A DNA stretch of 64,000 nucleotides, taken from the NCBI GenBank assembly GCA_963726785.1, contig CAVSDJ010000007.1, positions 868,001-932,000 of the forward strand, written 5' to 3'. Under the pieces are notes generated by a model that saw only the letters and a program-made list of their open reading frames with translations, had not been told where the DNA came from and did not search any database. Within the stretch, counting starts at the first letter, position 1. Every line of letters begins with the position of its first letter. Below, in pieces: positions 16,386 to 24,998 of the stretch. This stretch comes from DATEKX01 sp963726785. GTDB lineage: Bacteria > Acidobacteriota > Blastocatellia > UBA7656. A program made the position numbers and the translations under genes.

Positions 16386-18773
16386 ATGCACGAACAACAA
16401 AAGCGATTTTATGATTTCGCCCCCTACCGTTTGGACCCGGCTAAACGCGTGCTGTTGAAAAACGGCGTGCCGGTCCAGCTTACCCCGAAGGCTTTTGACA
16501 CGCTGCTTGTGCTGGTTGAAGAGCGAGGGCGTCCGCTTCAAAAGGGCGTCCTAATGAACCGCGTATGGCACGACAGCTTTGTCGAAGAAGGTAACTTAGC
16601 CGTAACCATCTCGATGGTGAGAAAGGCGCTTGGCGAAATTCGCGGCGAAAACCGCTACATCGCGACAGTTCCGGGCAAGGGTTATATCTTCGTCGCCGAG
16701 GTGCAGGAGTTTTTGTACGAAGAGACTGCTGATGTGATCCTTGAGAGAAAACGCATGCACGTCGTTATCGAAGAAGATAATGGCTGGAAAGAACGCATCA
16801 CGCGATTTTTTCTCTCAGTCGTTTCGGTCTTTCGACACCTCTCATTACGCCAGAAGGTCGTGGCGGCGGCCCTTGCCACATCGGTTTTAATCACGGCAGT
16901 AGCCATCTGGATATTTGTGCTTAAGCCTCCAAGCCCGAATCGCGGGGCTCCTATAATTATGCCGCTCACAAGCTGGAAGGTGGAGTTGGGAACGCCAGCC
17001 ACGTTTCCTCGCTTTTCGTCTGATGGGAACATGATTGCTTTTTCTTCGACAAAATCCGGGCACAGCAATATCTGGATCAAGCAAGTCGCAGGCGGCGAGC
17101 CGCACCAGATCACCTACGGCGACTCAGCGGATTTGACGCCGATCTGGTCGCCTGACAATCAGAAAATCGCATTTATCTCGGATCGCGCGAATCAGTACGC
17201 CATCTGGACGGTTCCATCTTTGGGCGGCCCGTTGACCCTGCTCAAAACCATTGAGAACACGTTCGGCAGACTTAGACATTGGTCGAAGGATGGCCAAACC
17301 ATCTACTACTCAATAGATCATAATCTCTTCACACTTGATCTTGCATCAAGACAGACGACTCAGCTAACCAGCTTCGATCCGGCAACGGCACTGTGTCAGG
17401 ACTTTAGCATCTCGTCTCAGGAAGACCACATTGCATATGCCGACAGTAGAAATGGGCAGTTTGATATATGGGCAATGCCAATTCAAGGGGGCGCTCCCGT
17501 TCAAGTCACAAATGATGCGGCGGAAGACATGCACCCGGTCTGGGACCCGAACGGCGAGAGAATTATCTATTGCTCTAATCGCGGCGGCGCTTATCAAATT
17601 TGCGTGGCTTATCTTGACGGGCGACCCGTAGAGCAGATCACTTCCGGCGATAGCGACAGTCTGGTTCCTGATGTTTCGCCGGATGGCAGCCGCATCATTT
17701 ATAACTCCACTGAAGAAGAATCCGATTTATGGCGGGTTAAGCTCGACGATGGCAAAGAGTTTGAGGTGACATCTGACATCGGCCCGGAATTCTGGCCTGA
17801 CATTTCGCCCGACGGCAAGAGCGTTTTATTTCAAGTGGGCGGCGGAAGCGAAAGGCTGACGAGTTGTTTAATAAAAATCAGACCGACCGCAACCGAGGGT
17901 CAACAAGTTCAGGTCGCTGCTGATGGGTTCGATTCAAAGTGGTCGCCCGATGGCAGCAAGATATCCTTCCTGCGCGTCTCGGCTGATCAGTGCAACATAT
18001 GGTTGGTCAACGTGGCTGGCGGAGAAGCCAGTCAATTAACAAGCGCGGGAATGACCCCTGCCCCATATAGCATGCTCCCTTATAACCGGGCAGAGGTCGG
18101 CGGATATAGCTGGTCGCTCGACAGCACAAAGATCGCTTACTGTTCCTCGAAATCCGGCGAGGGAAATATCTGGGTAGCTTCTGCCGATGGTTCGATAGAC
18201 CTGAAGATTTCAAACAATACCGATTCGAAGTCGGTTTATCATCGCCCTCTCTGGTCGCCGGACGGTGTGCGCATTATCAGCATTCTGGCCCCGCGCGCAA
18301 GTTTCATTGATGATAATTCAACCTGGCAGCTCTGGTTAGGCGATGCAGAGAACTCTGGAATTATATACAGCAGCAGGTCTCATTTGCGTCTGATTGGTTG
18401 GTCGTCTTCGGGTACTGTGATGTTCACTGCGGATGAAGCCCCGGACATGACAATGAAGCCGAAAGACATTAATCTGCTTCAAATCCCTGTTACGGGTGGC
18501 AGCGAGCAGTTTATCGCTACGCTTACAATGGCGTATCCAACCAATATTAAAGCATCGCCGGACGGTGAATACCTGGCATTCGTATCGCGCCAGGATGGCA
18601 AAGATAATGTCTGGATAATTCGAGCCATCGGAGGCACAGCCAGGAAGCTAACAACCAATACCGATCCGAGGGTGTATTTGTCCAGCCTCGCATGGTCGCC
18701 GGATTCAAAGGGTATCTATTACGGGAAGCAGTCGAAATCGAGCATCATCTCACAGATTGATAACTTCAGATGA
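16386..18773 (+). CDS. CadC-like winged-helix regulator with TM segment and TolB-type beta-propeller
   Basis: Residues about 8-105 are an OmpR/PhoB-type winged helix (L-T-P-K-A-F-D-T-L-L-V-L-V-E, then Y-I-A-T-V-P-G-K-G-Y-I-F). A single membrane helix lies near 156-180 (A-T-S-V-L-I-T-A-V-A-I-W-I-F-V-L). The rest is a series of PD40/WD40-like TolB repeats with S-P-D-G-x-x-I-x-F and W-S-P-D motifs. The topology puts the DNA-binding domain in the cytoplasm and the propeller outside, as in a one-component sensor. It is transcribed divergently from the HTH-sigma gene across 169 bp. The stop TGA is followed 13 bp later by the next start, so they form an operon. Confidence 0.85.
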   Translation: MHEQQKRFYDFAPYRLDPAKRVLLKNGVPVQLTPKAFDTLLVLVEERGRPLQKGVLMNRVWHDSFVEEGNLAVTISMVRKALGEIRGENRYIATVPGKGYIFVAEVQEFLYEETADVILERKRMHVVIEEDNGWKERITRFFLSVVSVFRHLSLRQKVVAAALATSVLITAVAIWIFVLKPPSPNRGAPIIMPLTSWKVELGTPATFPRFSSDGNMIAFSSTKSGHSNIWIKQVAGGEPHQITYGDSADLTPIWSPDNQKIAFISDRANQYAIWTVPSLGGPLTLLKTIENTFGRLRHWSKDGQTIYYSIDHNLFTLDLASRQTTQLTSFDPATALCQDFSISSQEDHIAYADSRNGQFDIWAMPIQGGAPVQVTNDAAEDMHPVWDPNGERIIYCSNRGGAYQICVAYLDGRPVEQITSGDSDSLVPDVSPDGSRIIYNSTEEESDLWRVKLDDGKEFEVTSDIGPEFWPDISPDGKSVLFQVGGGSERLTSCLIKIRPTATEGQQVQVAADGFDSKWSPDGSKISFLRVSADQCNIWLVNVAGGEASQLTSAGMTPAPYSMLPYNRAEVGGYSWSLDSTKIAYCSSKSGEGNIWVASADGSIDLKISNNTDSKSVYHRPLWSPDGVRIISILAPRASFIDDNSTWQLWLGDAENSGIIYSSRSHLRLIGWSSSGTVMFTADEAPDMTMKPKDINLLQIPVTGGSEQFIATLTMAYPTNIKASPDGEYLAFVSRQDGKDNVWIIRAIGGTARKLTTNTDPRVYLSSLAWSPDSKGIYYGKQSKSSIISQIDNFR

Positions 18774-18786
18774 AAGGAGCACTCTC

Positions 18787-19107
18787 ATGCAAGACGAATC
18801 AACCATTAACGGAGCAGCGCCCGATGCTGGAGCGGTTGTAATAACTGACCTATCGGCGAAGCTGAAAGCTGATGATTTGACTTCATACCTGACGCTCAGA
18901 CAAAGTATAGACCTGTTTGAAGCAACTGCCCTTGCTTACTATGCGACGGGAAAGACTCTACAGGCACGAGCCTATCGTGCGCTTGAAGTACAGGGCATCG
19001 TAGACGCGGTTAAGGAGAATATAAAGCCTGATGATTGTCCGCCCGGTATGCGTCCTGATGGACACGGAAATTGCATTCCCAAAGACGCATACTTCAGATC
19101 GGAGTAA
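18787..19107 (+). CDS. Small protein with Cys-containing C-terminal tail
   Basis: Start 18787 is fixed by GAAAGGAG 8 bp upstream. The 106-residue protein has a helical middle (L-T-L-R-Q-S-I-D-L-F-E-A-T-A-L-A-Y-Y) and a distinct tail with D-D-C-P-P-G-M-R-P-D-G-H-G-N-C-I-P. The tail's C-P-P-G-x-x-x-D-G-x-G-x-C pattern resembles short Ca-binding or disulfide loops in secreted peptides. It is cotranscribed with the winged-helix/TolB gene and faces a papain-like protease gene. A precursor-peptide role is possible but not shown; no family is recognised. Confidence 0.55.
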   Translation: MQDESTINGAAPDAGAVVITDLSAKLKADDLTSYLTLRQSIDLFEATALAYYATGKTLQARAYRALEVQGIVDAVKENIKPDDCPPGMRPDGHGNCIPKDAYFRSE

Positions 19108-19127
19108 AAGAGCTTCTGCTTGATTAA

Positions 19128-19165
19128 AGGCGGAGCGTCTCAGGATGGCCTGAGACGCTCCGCCT
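19128..19165. terminator. Strong bidirectional hairpin terminator
   Basis: Perfect 17-bp stem (19128-19144 with 19149-19165) around a 4-nt ATGG loop, between the convergent small-protein and cysteine-protease genes. The poor U-run means termination may rely on stem strength alone. Confidence 0.8.
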
Positions 19166-19195
19166 GATTGTTTACAGGTCGCGCATCCATCGTTG

Positions 19196-19978
19196 CTAGG
19201 CCGTGGGCATATTGGTATTAACGCTTTTAATGATAAACCCATTTTTTGCGTACCGGCGCACGTAATCGTAAGATAAGAAAAAGTAGCCGTTTTTGCCTTC
19301 CTCCTCGCCCCAACTGTTTTTCATGATGAAGAAAGGCTTGGGGCCGGTTCTATCGTATCCCACCGCCAACATTGCATGCCCGCCCTCAGATGGAATCGGT
19401 TTTCCAAACCTGTCCAAGATCACATCATAGACAAAGTTCTCGTCATGATTGCCCCAGGCGACATGCATTCCAAACACAATGTCGTGTCCATTATGAAGAA
19501 CGCTTTCGAGGTAATCCGTATTGCCCAGACTTGGGCCGAGCCGACCAAACCCTTCGATGACTGCGAATTCTTTTATGCCAAACCTCGCTTTATTCTTTAT
19601 ATTCGACGAAGGCTCTATGCAACAGTGCCCGAAAACTGTGATTCGGTCTTCGTAGTTCAAATCCATTTCTTCGCAAACTCCACGCTGCGATAGATAGCGA
19701 GCCGCGAGCGTAGTCCGCAACCCATCATCACATTGAGTTTTACCTTCCCCGGACATTAAAACCCAGTTGGCATACTGCTCGGAGAGATCTACTTCGCGGC
19801 CTTCCTGAGCCTTGATAATCGCTTCAATACCGGCAAGGGTCGCGAAACAGACACAAGTGCCCCGGTCTTTCTGATACCGAATAGGCGTCTGGTTATTCCT
19901 GTGATCTACGACAGGAGGCAGCGCGCCGAAACCTTTCGGATGATTACGCTGCTCATCCCAAAACGGTATTGTCCGCAT
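19196..19978 (-). CDS. Papain-like (C1) cysteine peptidase without prodomain
   Basis: The catalytic residues of family C1 are all visible: Q36 and Cys44 in Q-K-D-R-G-T-C-V-C-F-A-T, His in G-G-H-A-M-L-A-V-G-Y-D, and Asn in I-M-K-N-S-W-G-E-E-E-G. At 260 residues it is just the mature enzyme; there is no signal peptide and no inhibitory propeptide, so it may act in the cytoplasm. In papain the Cys motif is C-G-S-C-W-A; here it is C-V-C-F-A. It is convergent with the small Cys-tailed protein gene. Confidence 0.85.
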   Translation of the reverse strand: MRTIPFWDEQRNHPKGFGALPPVVDHRNNQTPIRYQKDRGTCVCFATLAGIEAIIKAQEGREVDLSEQYANWVLMSGEGKTQCDDGLRTTLAARYLSQRGVCEEMDLNYEDRITVFGHCCIEPSSNIKNKARFGIKEFAVIEGFGRLGPSLGNTDYLESVLHNGHDIVFGMHVAWGNHDENFVYDVILDRFGKPIPSEGGHAMLAVGYDRTGPKPFFIMKNSWGEEEGKNGYFFLSYDYVRRYAKNGFIIKSVNTNMPTA

Positions 19979-20123
19979 AGGGTATAGTTCTTTCTATGGC
20001 ATTTCTTCTACACCCTACATGCCAATAGCTTTAAAACATTTCCTTAGAATGAAGAAGTTTTTTGTGGGGCTGAAAATTTTATTTGAAGAGTATGAGGGTT
20101 ACGATCAGTAAGTGGTTATGTCG

Positions 20124-21137
20124 TTATCCGCCCAGCGTTATCATCTCGATCTTCCTGTGCTGTTTCGCTTGATAGCCTTCGGGCGAATGCATCGCTTCAA
20201 ATCGTTCATCAGAGTATCTATCCGTTCTCTTGTTCCATATATTGCGAACGACCTCTGCCACTTGCTCATCGGTTGCGCCGTTTCTCAGCAGCGCCTTCAG
20301 GTCATGTCCATGATCTGAAAACAGGCAGGTCACAAGTTTTCCATCAGCCGTCAGTCGCGCGCGCGTGCAGCTTGAACAAAACGGTTCGGTCACAGACGCG
20401 ATTACTCCGATGTCGCCAAGACCATCAACGAACTCGTAATCCACGGACGGCGCGCTGCCTTGATCTCTTCCGACTTCCTTGAGCGGATAACGAGAGTTTA
20501 TCTTTTCGACGATCTCGCGCTTCGGGACCATCTTTTCCGATATCCAGTTGTTTGAATTCCCCACGTCCATGTACTCGATGAAGCGCATCGCAAATTCATG
20601 TTTTCGCGCGAACTCCACCAGTTCGATGATGTCGTCGTCATTGACGCCGCGCTCTATCACAGCGTTGATCTTGATTGGTTTCAGCCCATGAGCCTTTGCC
20701 GCAAACAGGCCATCGAGCACGCGGGCGAGGTCGCCGCGCTGGCGTATGCGTTTGAACTTCTCGGGGTCGAGCGTGTCAAGGCTCACGTTGATTCGCTTCA
20801 GTCCCGCAGCGGCAAGCGACTGGGCATGCTCGGCAAGAAGCGCGCCGTTCGTAGTCAGGCATAAATCTTTCAAGCCATCCAGTGCCGCAAGCGTGCTTAT
20901 CAGCTTCGCAATCCCGCGACGCAAAAGAGGCTCGCCGCCCGTCAGCCGAATCTTCTCTACGCCTAAGTTGACAAACTGTCTTGCGAGCCGTGTGATCTCT
21001 TCAAACGTCAGTATCTCGTGTTTGTCTATCCACACGTACTCGTCATAAGGCATGCAATAAGTGCAGCGGAAATTACACCTGTCCGTCACGGAAATTCTGA
21101 GGTCTTTCAGGGGCCGACTGTAGCTATCTCGCAACAT
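20124..21137 (-). CDS. moaA: GTP 3',8-cyclase MoaA
   Basis: Radical SAM enzyme for the first step of molybdenum cofactor synthesis. It has the N-terminal cluster motif R-C-N-F-R-C-T-Y-C (Cys21, 25, 28), the G-G-E-P SAM-binding motif in R-L-T-G-G-E-P-L-L-R, and the second cluster C-S-S-C-T-R-A-R-L plus a later Cys. The start at 21137 gives the conserved R-P-L-K-D-L-R-I-S-V-T-D; an ATG at 21167 is also open. TATACAAT ends 8 bp before this start, so the transcript may be nearly leaderless. The C-terminal Gly-Gly is present (I-T-L-G-G), which supports integrity. Confidence 0.93.
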   Translation of the reverse strand: MLRDSYSRPLKDLRISVTDRCNFRCTYCMPYDEYVWIDKHEILTFEEITRLARQFVNLGVEKIRLTGGEPLLRRGIAKLISTLAALDGLKDLCLTTNGALLAEHAQSLAAAGLKRINVSLDTLDPEKFKRIRQRGDLARVLDGLFAAKAHGLKPIKINAVIERGVNDDDIIELVEFARKHEFAMRFIEYMDVGNSNNWISEKMVPKREIVEKINSRYPLKEVGRDQGSAPSVDYEFVDGLGDIGVIASVTEPFCSSCTRARLTADGKLVTCLFSDHGHDLKALLRNGATDEQVAEVVRNIWNKRTDRYSDERFEAMHSPEGYQAKQHRKIEMITLGG

Positions 21138-21189
21138 TACAGTTATTGTATAGCACAGCAGCAACATCGCGCAAAAAACGAAGATTGCT

Positions 21190-21224
21190 ATTCGTCAATA
21201 TTCGTACCAATTCGTGCAATTCGT
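21190..21224. promoter_or_regulatory. Four helically phased ATTCGT repeats upstream of moaA
   Basis: ATTCGT occurs at 21190, 21200, 21210 and 21219, about one DNA turn apart, in the divergent region between moaA and the DUF4388 gene. Such phasing could be an operator array or a degenerate short tandem repeat. Confidence 0.35.
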
Positions 21225-21336
21225 GGCTCGGATAACTCTTGTGCTCTTTCGGCTTTCAATCTAATATAGGGCGACTGACTCCAGAGCAGAATCTCGCCCC
21301 CGCGGTGCTATCTTCGATCAGCCTGTGATTTTGGCT

Positions 21337-23034
21337 ATGGAACCGGCAATGCGCGGATATTTAGGCGAGAAACTCCCGGCAGATTTGATCCGCGAGATCG
21401 CCCGCCACAGAATGAGCGGCCTGCTCCGCTTTTCGCAAGACAAAACAATCAAAGCCATCTTCTTTGAATCGGGCACGCCCGTTTTCGCCATCAGCAATCT
21501 TGCGAACGAACAAATCGAATACAAGCTCGTCAAAGAACGCTTAGTCACCTCAGGCCTCGTCGAAGCGGCCCGCCAGCGCAACCATAACATGCAACGACTC
21601 GGACAGACGCTCGTCGAGATAGGCGCGCTCGCCGAGCATGCCTTCAGACAGGCCGCGCGCGAATTGGCTGTGCAGATAATTAAATCGATGTTCGAGTGGC
21701 AGCAAGGCGAATACATCCTTGATGACAACGTGAGCGCCGCTCACCCTGTGAAGCTCGGTTGGACAGCCGCCGATTGCATACTTGAAGGCGCGCGTCATGC
21801 GTCGGGCATAAAATCTATGGCCGCTCTAATCGCTCCCGAACAAAAGCTGGTCGCGCCATCTGACGCGGCCCACAGCCGAGTAGGCAGTTCGGCCAATCTC
21901 AGCTCTACCGAAGGCTATGTGCTCTCGTGCATTCAATACCCGATTTCTTTCAGCGAGGTGAGCGCGTTCACGGGCCTTTCTGAAGAGGAAGCGCGCCGCG
22001 CCGTATGCGTGCTGTTGTCGCTCGGTGCATTGATGCTGTTTGATGGCGGAAAAGAGAAGACCTCCGCTGATGTAAAAAATCAAATGCCGGTTGAAGCGAG
22101 TGAGATAAAGAAAGCGCCCGCCGCCGCCGCGCCAGAGAGCGATGATAACCACGCGCGGTGGGTGATGGATGAAGTCACGCGCAAGCTGGAACGTTTCGAG
22201 ACGGCTGATTATTACGAGATGCTCGGAGTAGACAGGCTCGCGACAACCACAACCATCAGACAGGCGTATTACGATCTGGAGATGATGTTCAACTCTTTCA
22301 GAGAGCGATGGCCCGCTCGCCACGAGCTTAACATCAAGCTTGATTCTCTGTTCGCCAAGATCAACAAGGCGTATTACACCTTGAGCGATCTGAGCAAGCG
22401 CCGTGTTTACGATATGCCCAGCGATAAACGACTCGGCAAACCGGAAACTACTCGCCCGCCGCAAACAGCAAGCCCGGCACAGCCAGTCGTTGTGCAATCT
22501 GTTTTGCGGTCGAAGCCTCCTGCTGCGATAGATCTCAAAAAGGCCGCCTCGGAAAAATATCTTCAAGGGCGCACGCGTTATGAAAGGAGAGATTTTCACG
22601 CCGCCGCACACCTCTTGCGCGAAGCAGTGAAACTGGATTCGAGCCGCGCAGAGTATCATTATTATCTCGCCAGCACGCTAGCGATTCTCTCGCAGGCGCG
22701 ACACACGCACGACAATCACGAAGGGTGTCACGTGAGTTGCAACCTTGGCGGCTCGCTCATCCGTAATCAGCGCGTGCGCTACGAAGCCGTGCAACACTTT
22801 CAGGAAGCCGCGCGGCTTGAGCCGACGAATGCCGACGTGCGAGTGAAGCTCGGCCTGATTTACAAAGAAGCGGGGATAGGCAAGAAAGCCGAAGCCTGTT
22901 TCTGGGAAGCCTTGTTGCTGGACGGCAACAACTCGGTAGCGCTTCAAGAGTTGGGACTCGAAGATCAGCCGGAGATCGCGAAACAGGAAAACCCGCTTTC
23001 CAAAAAAGATTTGAAGAAGAAGAAGACTTCGTAA
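21337..23034 (+). CDS. DUF4388 / DnaJ / TPR fusion protein
   Basis: Residues about 1-110 form a DUF4388 (PATAN-like) domain with G-Y-L-G-E-K-L-P-A-D-L-I and L-R-F-S-Q-D-K-T. The middle has a winged-helix-like stretch, then a J-domain near 295-365 (Y-Y-E-M-L-G-V-D-R-L-A-T-T-T-T-I-R-Q-A-Y-Y), and the last 150 residues are TPRs. The J-domain lacks the canonical H-P-D loop, so interaction with DnaK is doubtful. DUF4388 proteins are linked to gliding, signalling and gene-regulation complexes. A GTG at 21325 in the same frame is an alternative start. Confidence 0.8.
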   Translation: MEPAMRGYLGEKLPADLIREIARHRMSGLLRFSQDKTIKAIFFESGTPVFAISNLANEQIEYKLVKERLVTSGLVEAARQRNHNMQRLGQTLVEIGALAEHAFRQAARELAVQIIKSMFEWQQGEYILDDNVSAAHPVKLGWTAADCILEGARHASGIKSMAALIAPEQKLVAPSDAAHSRVGSSANLSSTEGYVLSCIQYPISFSEVSAFTGLSEEEARRAVCVLLSLGALMLFDGGKEKTSADVKNQMPVEASEIKKAPAAAAPESDDNHARWVMDEVTRKLERFETADYYEMLGVDRLATTTTIRQAYYDLEMMFNSFRERWPARHELNIKLDSLFAKINKAYYTLSDLSKRRVYDMPSDKRLGKPETTRPPQTASPAQPVVVQSVLRSKPPAAIDLKKAASEKYLQGRTRYERRDFHAAAHLLREAVKLDSSRAEYHYYLASTLAILSQARHTHDNHEGCHVSCNLGGSLIRNQRVRYEAVQHFQEAARLEPTNADVRVKLGLIYKEAGIGKKAEACFWEALLLDGNNSVALQELGLEDQPEIAKQENPLSKKDLKKKKTS

Positions 23035-23040
23035 TAGGTT

Positions 23041-23709
23041 CTAAATCGAATCCAAAACGGGCAGCGTAGTCAAGTGTGGCCGCGCCATATGACGCGACTC
23101 GTGCAGGCGGCGAATCTCTGCGGCCACAATTGAAAGGTCTCGCTCAAAATAGATCGGCACTTCACATAGCGCCGCGCCTCTCCCTATCAAACGATTGCGA
23201 ATAAGCTCTGCCGTCGCCCGGTCAGGTTCCGCTCGATTCACGATGAGAGCATTCATCTTCGACATCACGCTCACCGCCGATGATTTGATGTCTTTGATCT
23301 CAGGGCTTGCGACCATGATCGAGTAGTCCGCGTCCATGTGTTTCAAAAAGCTGCCGCCTTCTATGAACACGCCTTCGCCTTCGACCCTTTCGATGGCGTT
23401 CATAATTCCCTCTTCGATCTGCTCGTCAACGCCTATGACCCAGTGGACACGGCTTGCGCCCGAGGCCCAGTATCTGCCGGTATCTTTGCCGGGAACGCAC
23501 GTCTGTTCGGGGTCGCTCAACACGATAGGTTTTTCTCCGAGCAGGGGGCTGACGCAGCAAGCCTCCGGGTTTTTGCCGCAAGATCGATAGTGGCCGCGCG
23601 TTATCTTGATCGCTTCCCAACCGGGATTGAGGCGCAGAAGCTCGCACAAGATGTGAGTTTTTCCCACCTCTGACGAAAAGCCTGATATGGAAACCATCGT
23701 CGCGCGCAT
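23041..23709 (-). CDS. MobB-like P-loop NTPase, Cys-rich
   Basis: Start 23709 is supported by GAGGTAA 7 bp upstream. The N-terminus has a P-loop (S-G-F-S-S-E-V-G-K-T-H-I) and the fold resembles MobB/MoaB-type GTPases. An unusual Cys cluster follows (S-C-G-K-N-P-E-A-C-C-V-S and T-C-V-P-G-K-D-T-G), possibly a metal site. A Moco link is suggested only by moaA being 2.6 kb away. It lies 80 bp downstream of the LysR gene on the same strand. Confidence 0.6.
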   Translation of the reverse strand: MRATMVSISGFSSEVGKTHILCELLRLNPGWEAIKITRGHYRSCGKNPEACCVSPLLGEKPIVLSDPEQTCVPGKDTGRYWASGASRVHWVIGVDEQIEEGIMNAIERVEGEGVFIEGGSFLKHMDADYSIMVASPEIKDIKSSAVSVMSKMNALIVNRAEPDRATAELIRNRLIGRGAALCEVPIYFERDLSIVAAEIRRLHESRHMARPHLTTLPVLDSI

Positions 23710-23789
23710 CAAAGTTACCTCGAAAGCTCGAAGCGAATAATCATTCCTTGAACTGAATGTAACTTGATTGAACGAGAAGGCACAAGCGT

Positions 23790-24707
23790 TCATTCGCCCG
23801 CGACGGTTTGCTCGCGCTCGTTGGCTATGTAGGCGCGGCAAAGCTTGAGAAACGATTCGAGAGCGGGCGTGATGTAATCGCTTTTGAGATACGCCACGCC
23901 GAATTCCCATTTTAAGTTCAACTCGCGCACCCTTACCGCGTGCAGCGTTCCGCGCGCAACAGACGTGCGGATCGCCGCCTGCGGCAGTATCGTTACGCCG
24001 AAACCCAGTTCGACCATTTTGATGATGGCTTCCGTGCGCTGAAGCTCCATGATGATCTTCGGCACAAGCCCACTCTTCTCGAAAAAGAGGTCAATCAACC
24101 GGCGCGTGTTTCCGCCATGCTCGCCGAGTATCAGCGGCCCTGCGGTCAACTCTTCGACGGTGATCGAGCGAGCGCGGGCAAGCTTGTGCTTCGTGCTCAT
24201 GACGGCGACTAGGTTATCGCTTCGCAAAGTCTCTGTCAGCACGTCGGAAGCTTCTACGGGAAGCGAGACAAGTCCCGCATCGATCTGGCCCGCAAGAATC
24301 TGCTCGATGATTCGCTCGCTCGTTCCGCCGACGACAGACAAATCTACAAGCGCATGTTTGCGTTTTATCTCGCTCAATATTTCAGGCAGAGGGTGAACCG
24401 TAACGGCAGTCGATGCTATACCGAGGTGCAACCTGCCGCGCGACGGGCCTGATAAATTAGTAAGCTCGGCTTTCGCCTCGTCGTGCGCGTGGAGGATTGT
24501 CTCTGAATGCGCGAGCAGCGCGCGGCCCGTTTCGGTCAGATAGAGTTTCTTATTCACTCTGAGAAAGAGCGGCGTGCCGAGTTCTTCTTCGAGCTGTCGA
24601 ATATGGACGCTCACGGCGGCTTGCGTCAAATGCACGCGCGAGGCGGCGCTTGTGAAAGAGCCTGCATCGGCAACCGCTTTGAACGTCCTGAGTAGTCTAA
24701 GCTCCAT
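23790..24707 (-). CDS. LysR-family transcriptional regulator
   Basis: The N-terminal winged helix is typical (L-R-L-L-R-T-F-K-A-V-A-D-A-G-S-F-T-S-A-A, then L-T-Q-A-A-V-S-V-H-I-R-Q-L-E). The 305-residue length and the following two-lobed effector domain match the family. It would bind a small coinducer and control neighbouring or distant genes. The 24732-24761 palindrome lies just upstream of the start and could be an operator. Confidence 0.9.
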   Translation of the reverse strand: MELRLLRTFKAVADAGSFTSAASRVHLTQAAVSVHIRQLEEELGTPLFLRVNKKLYLTETGRALLAHSETILHAHDEAKAELTNLSGPSRGRLHLGIASTAVTVHPLPEILSEIKRKHALVDLSVVGGTSERIIEQILAGQIDAGLVSLPVEASDVLTETLRSDNLVAVMSTKHKLARARSITVEELTAGPLILGEHGGNTRRLIDLFFEKSGLVPKIIMELQRTEAIIKMVELGFGVTILPQAAIRTSVARGTLHAVRVRELNLKWEFGVAYLKSDYITPALESFLKLCRAYIANEREQTVAGE

Positions 24708-24731
24708 AGCAATCAGGAAGCTGTAAATGCC

Positions 24732-24761
24732 ATTTCAAATTTGAAACCTGAAATTTGAAAT
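24732..24761. repeat. AT-rich inverted repeat upstream of the LysR gene
   Basis: ATTTCAAATTT at 24732-24742 is the exact reverse complement of 24751-24761. It lies 25 bp upstream of the LysR start, so it is well placed as an operator, though similar sequence occurs as intergenic filler in related genomes. The rest of the 291-bp gap up to 24998 shows no clear gene. Confidence 0.4.
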
Positions 24762-24998
24762 CTCAAAGTTCCCGTCCCCTACAAAGAATCATTATAGAAA
24801 CCATAAAAACAATTCGTTTTACAACCCGCCTGCCTTCACTTATAACATTATCAAGGCTCCCGTGTAAGGTAACGCCTAATGCTTGCAAGAAACTCAAATC
24901 TACAAAGCGCGCTCGCAAGCGAGCCATTATGCGCATATCGTAATCGAGTCGCTGAAAGATGTTCGGAGCAGAAAGTAATTGTGTAGAAAGTAGTATTT

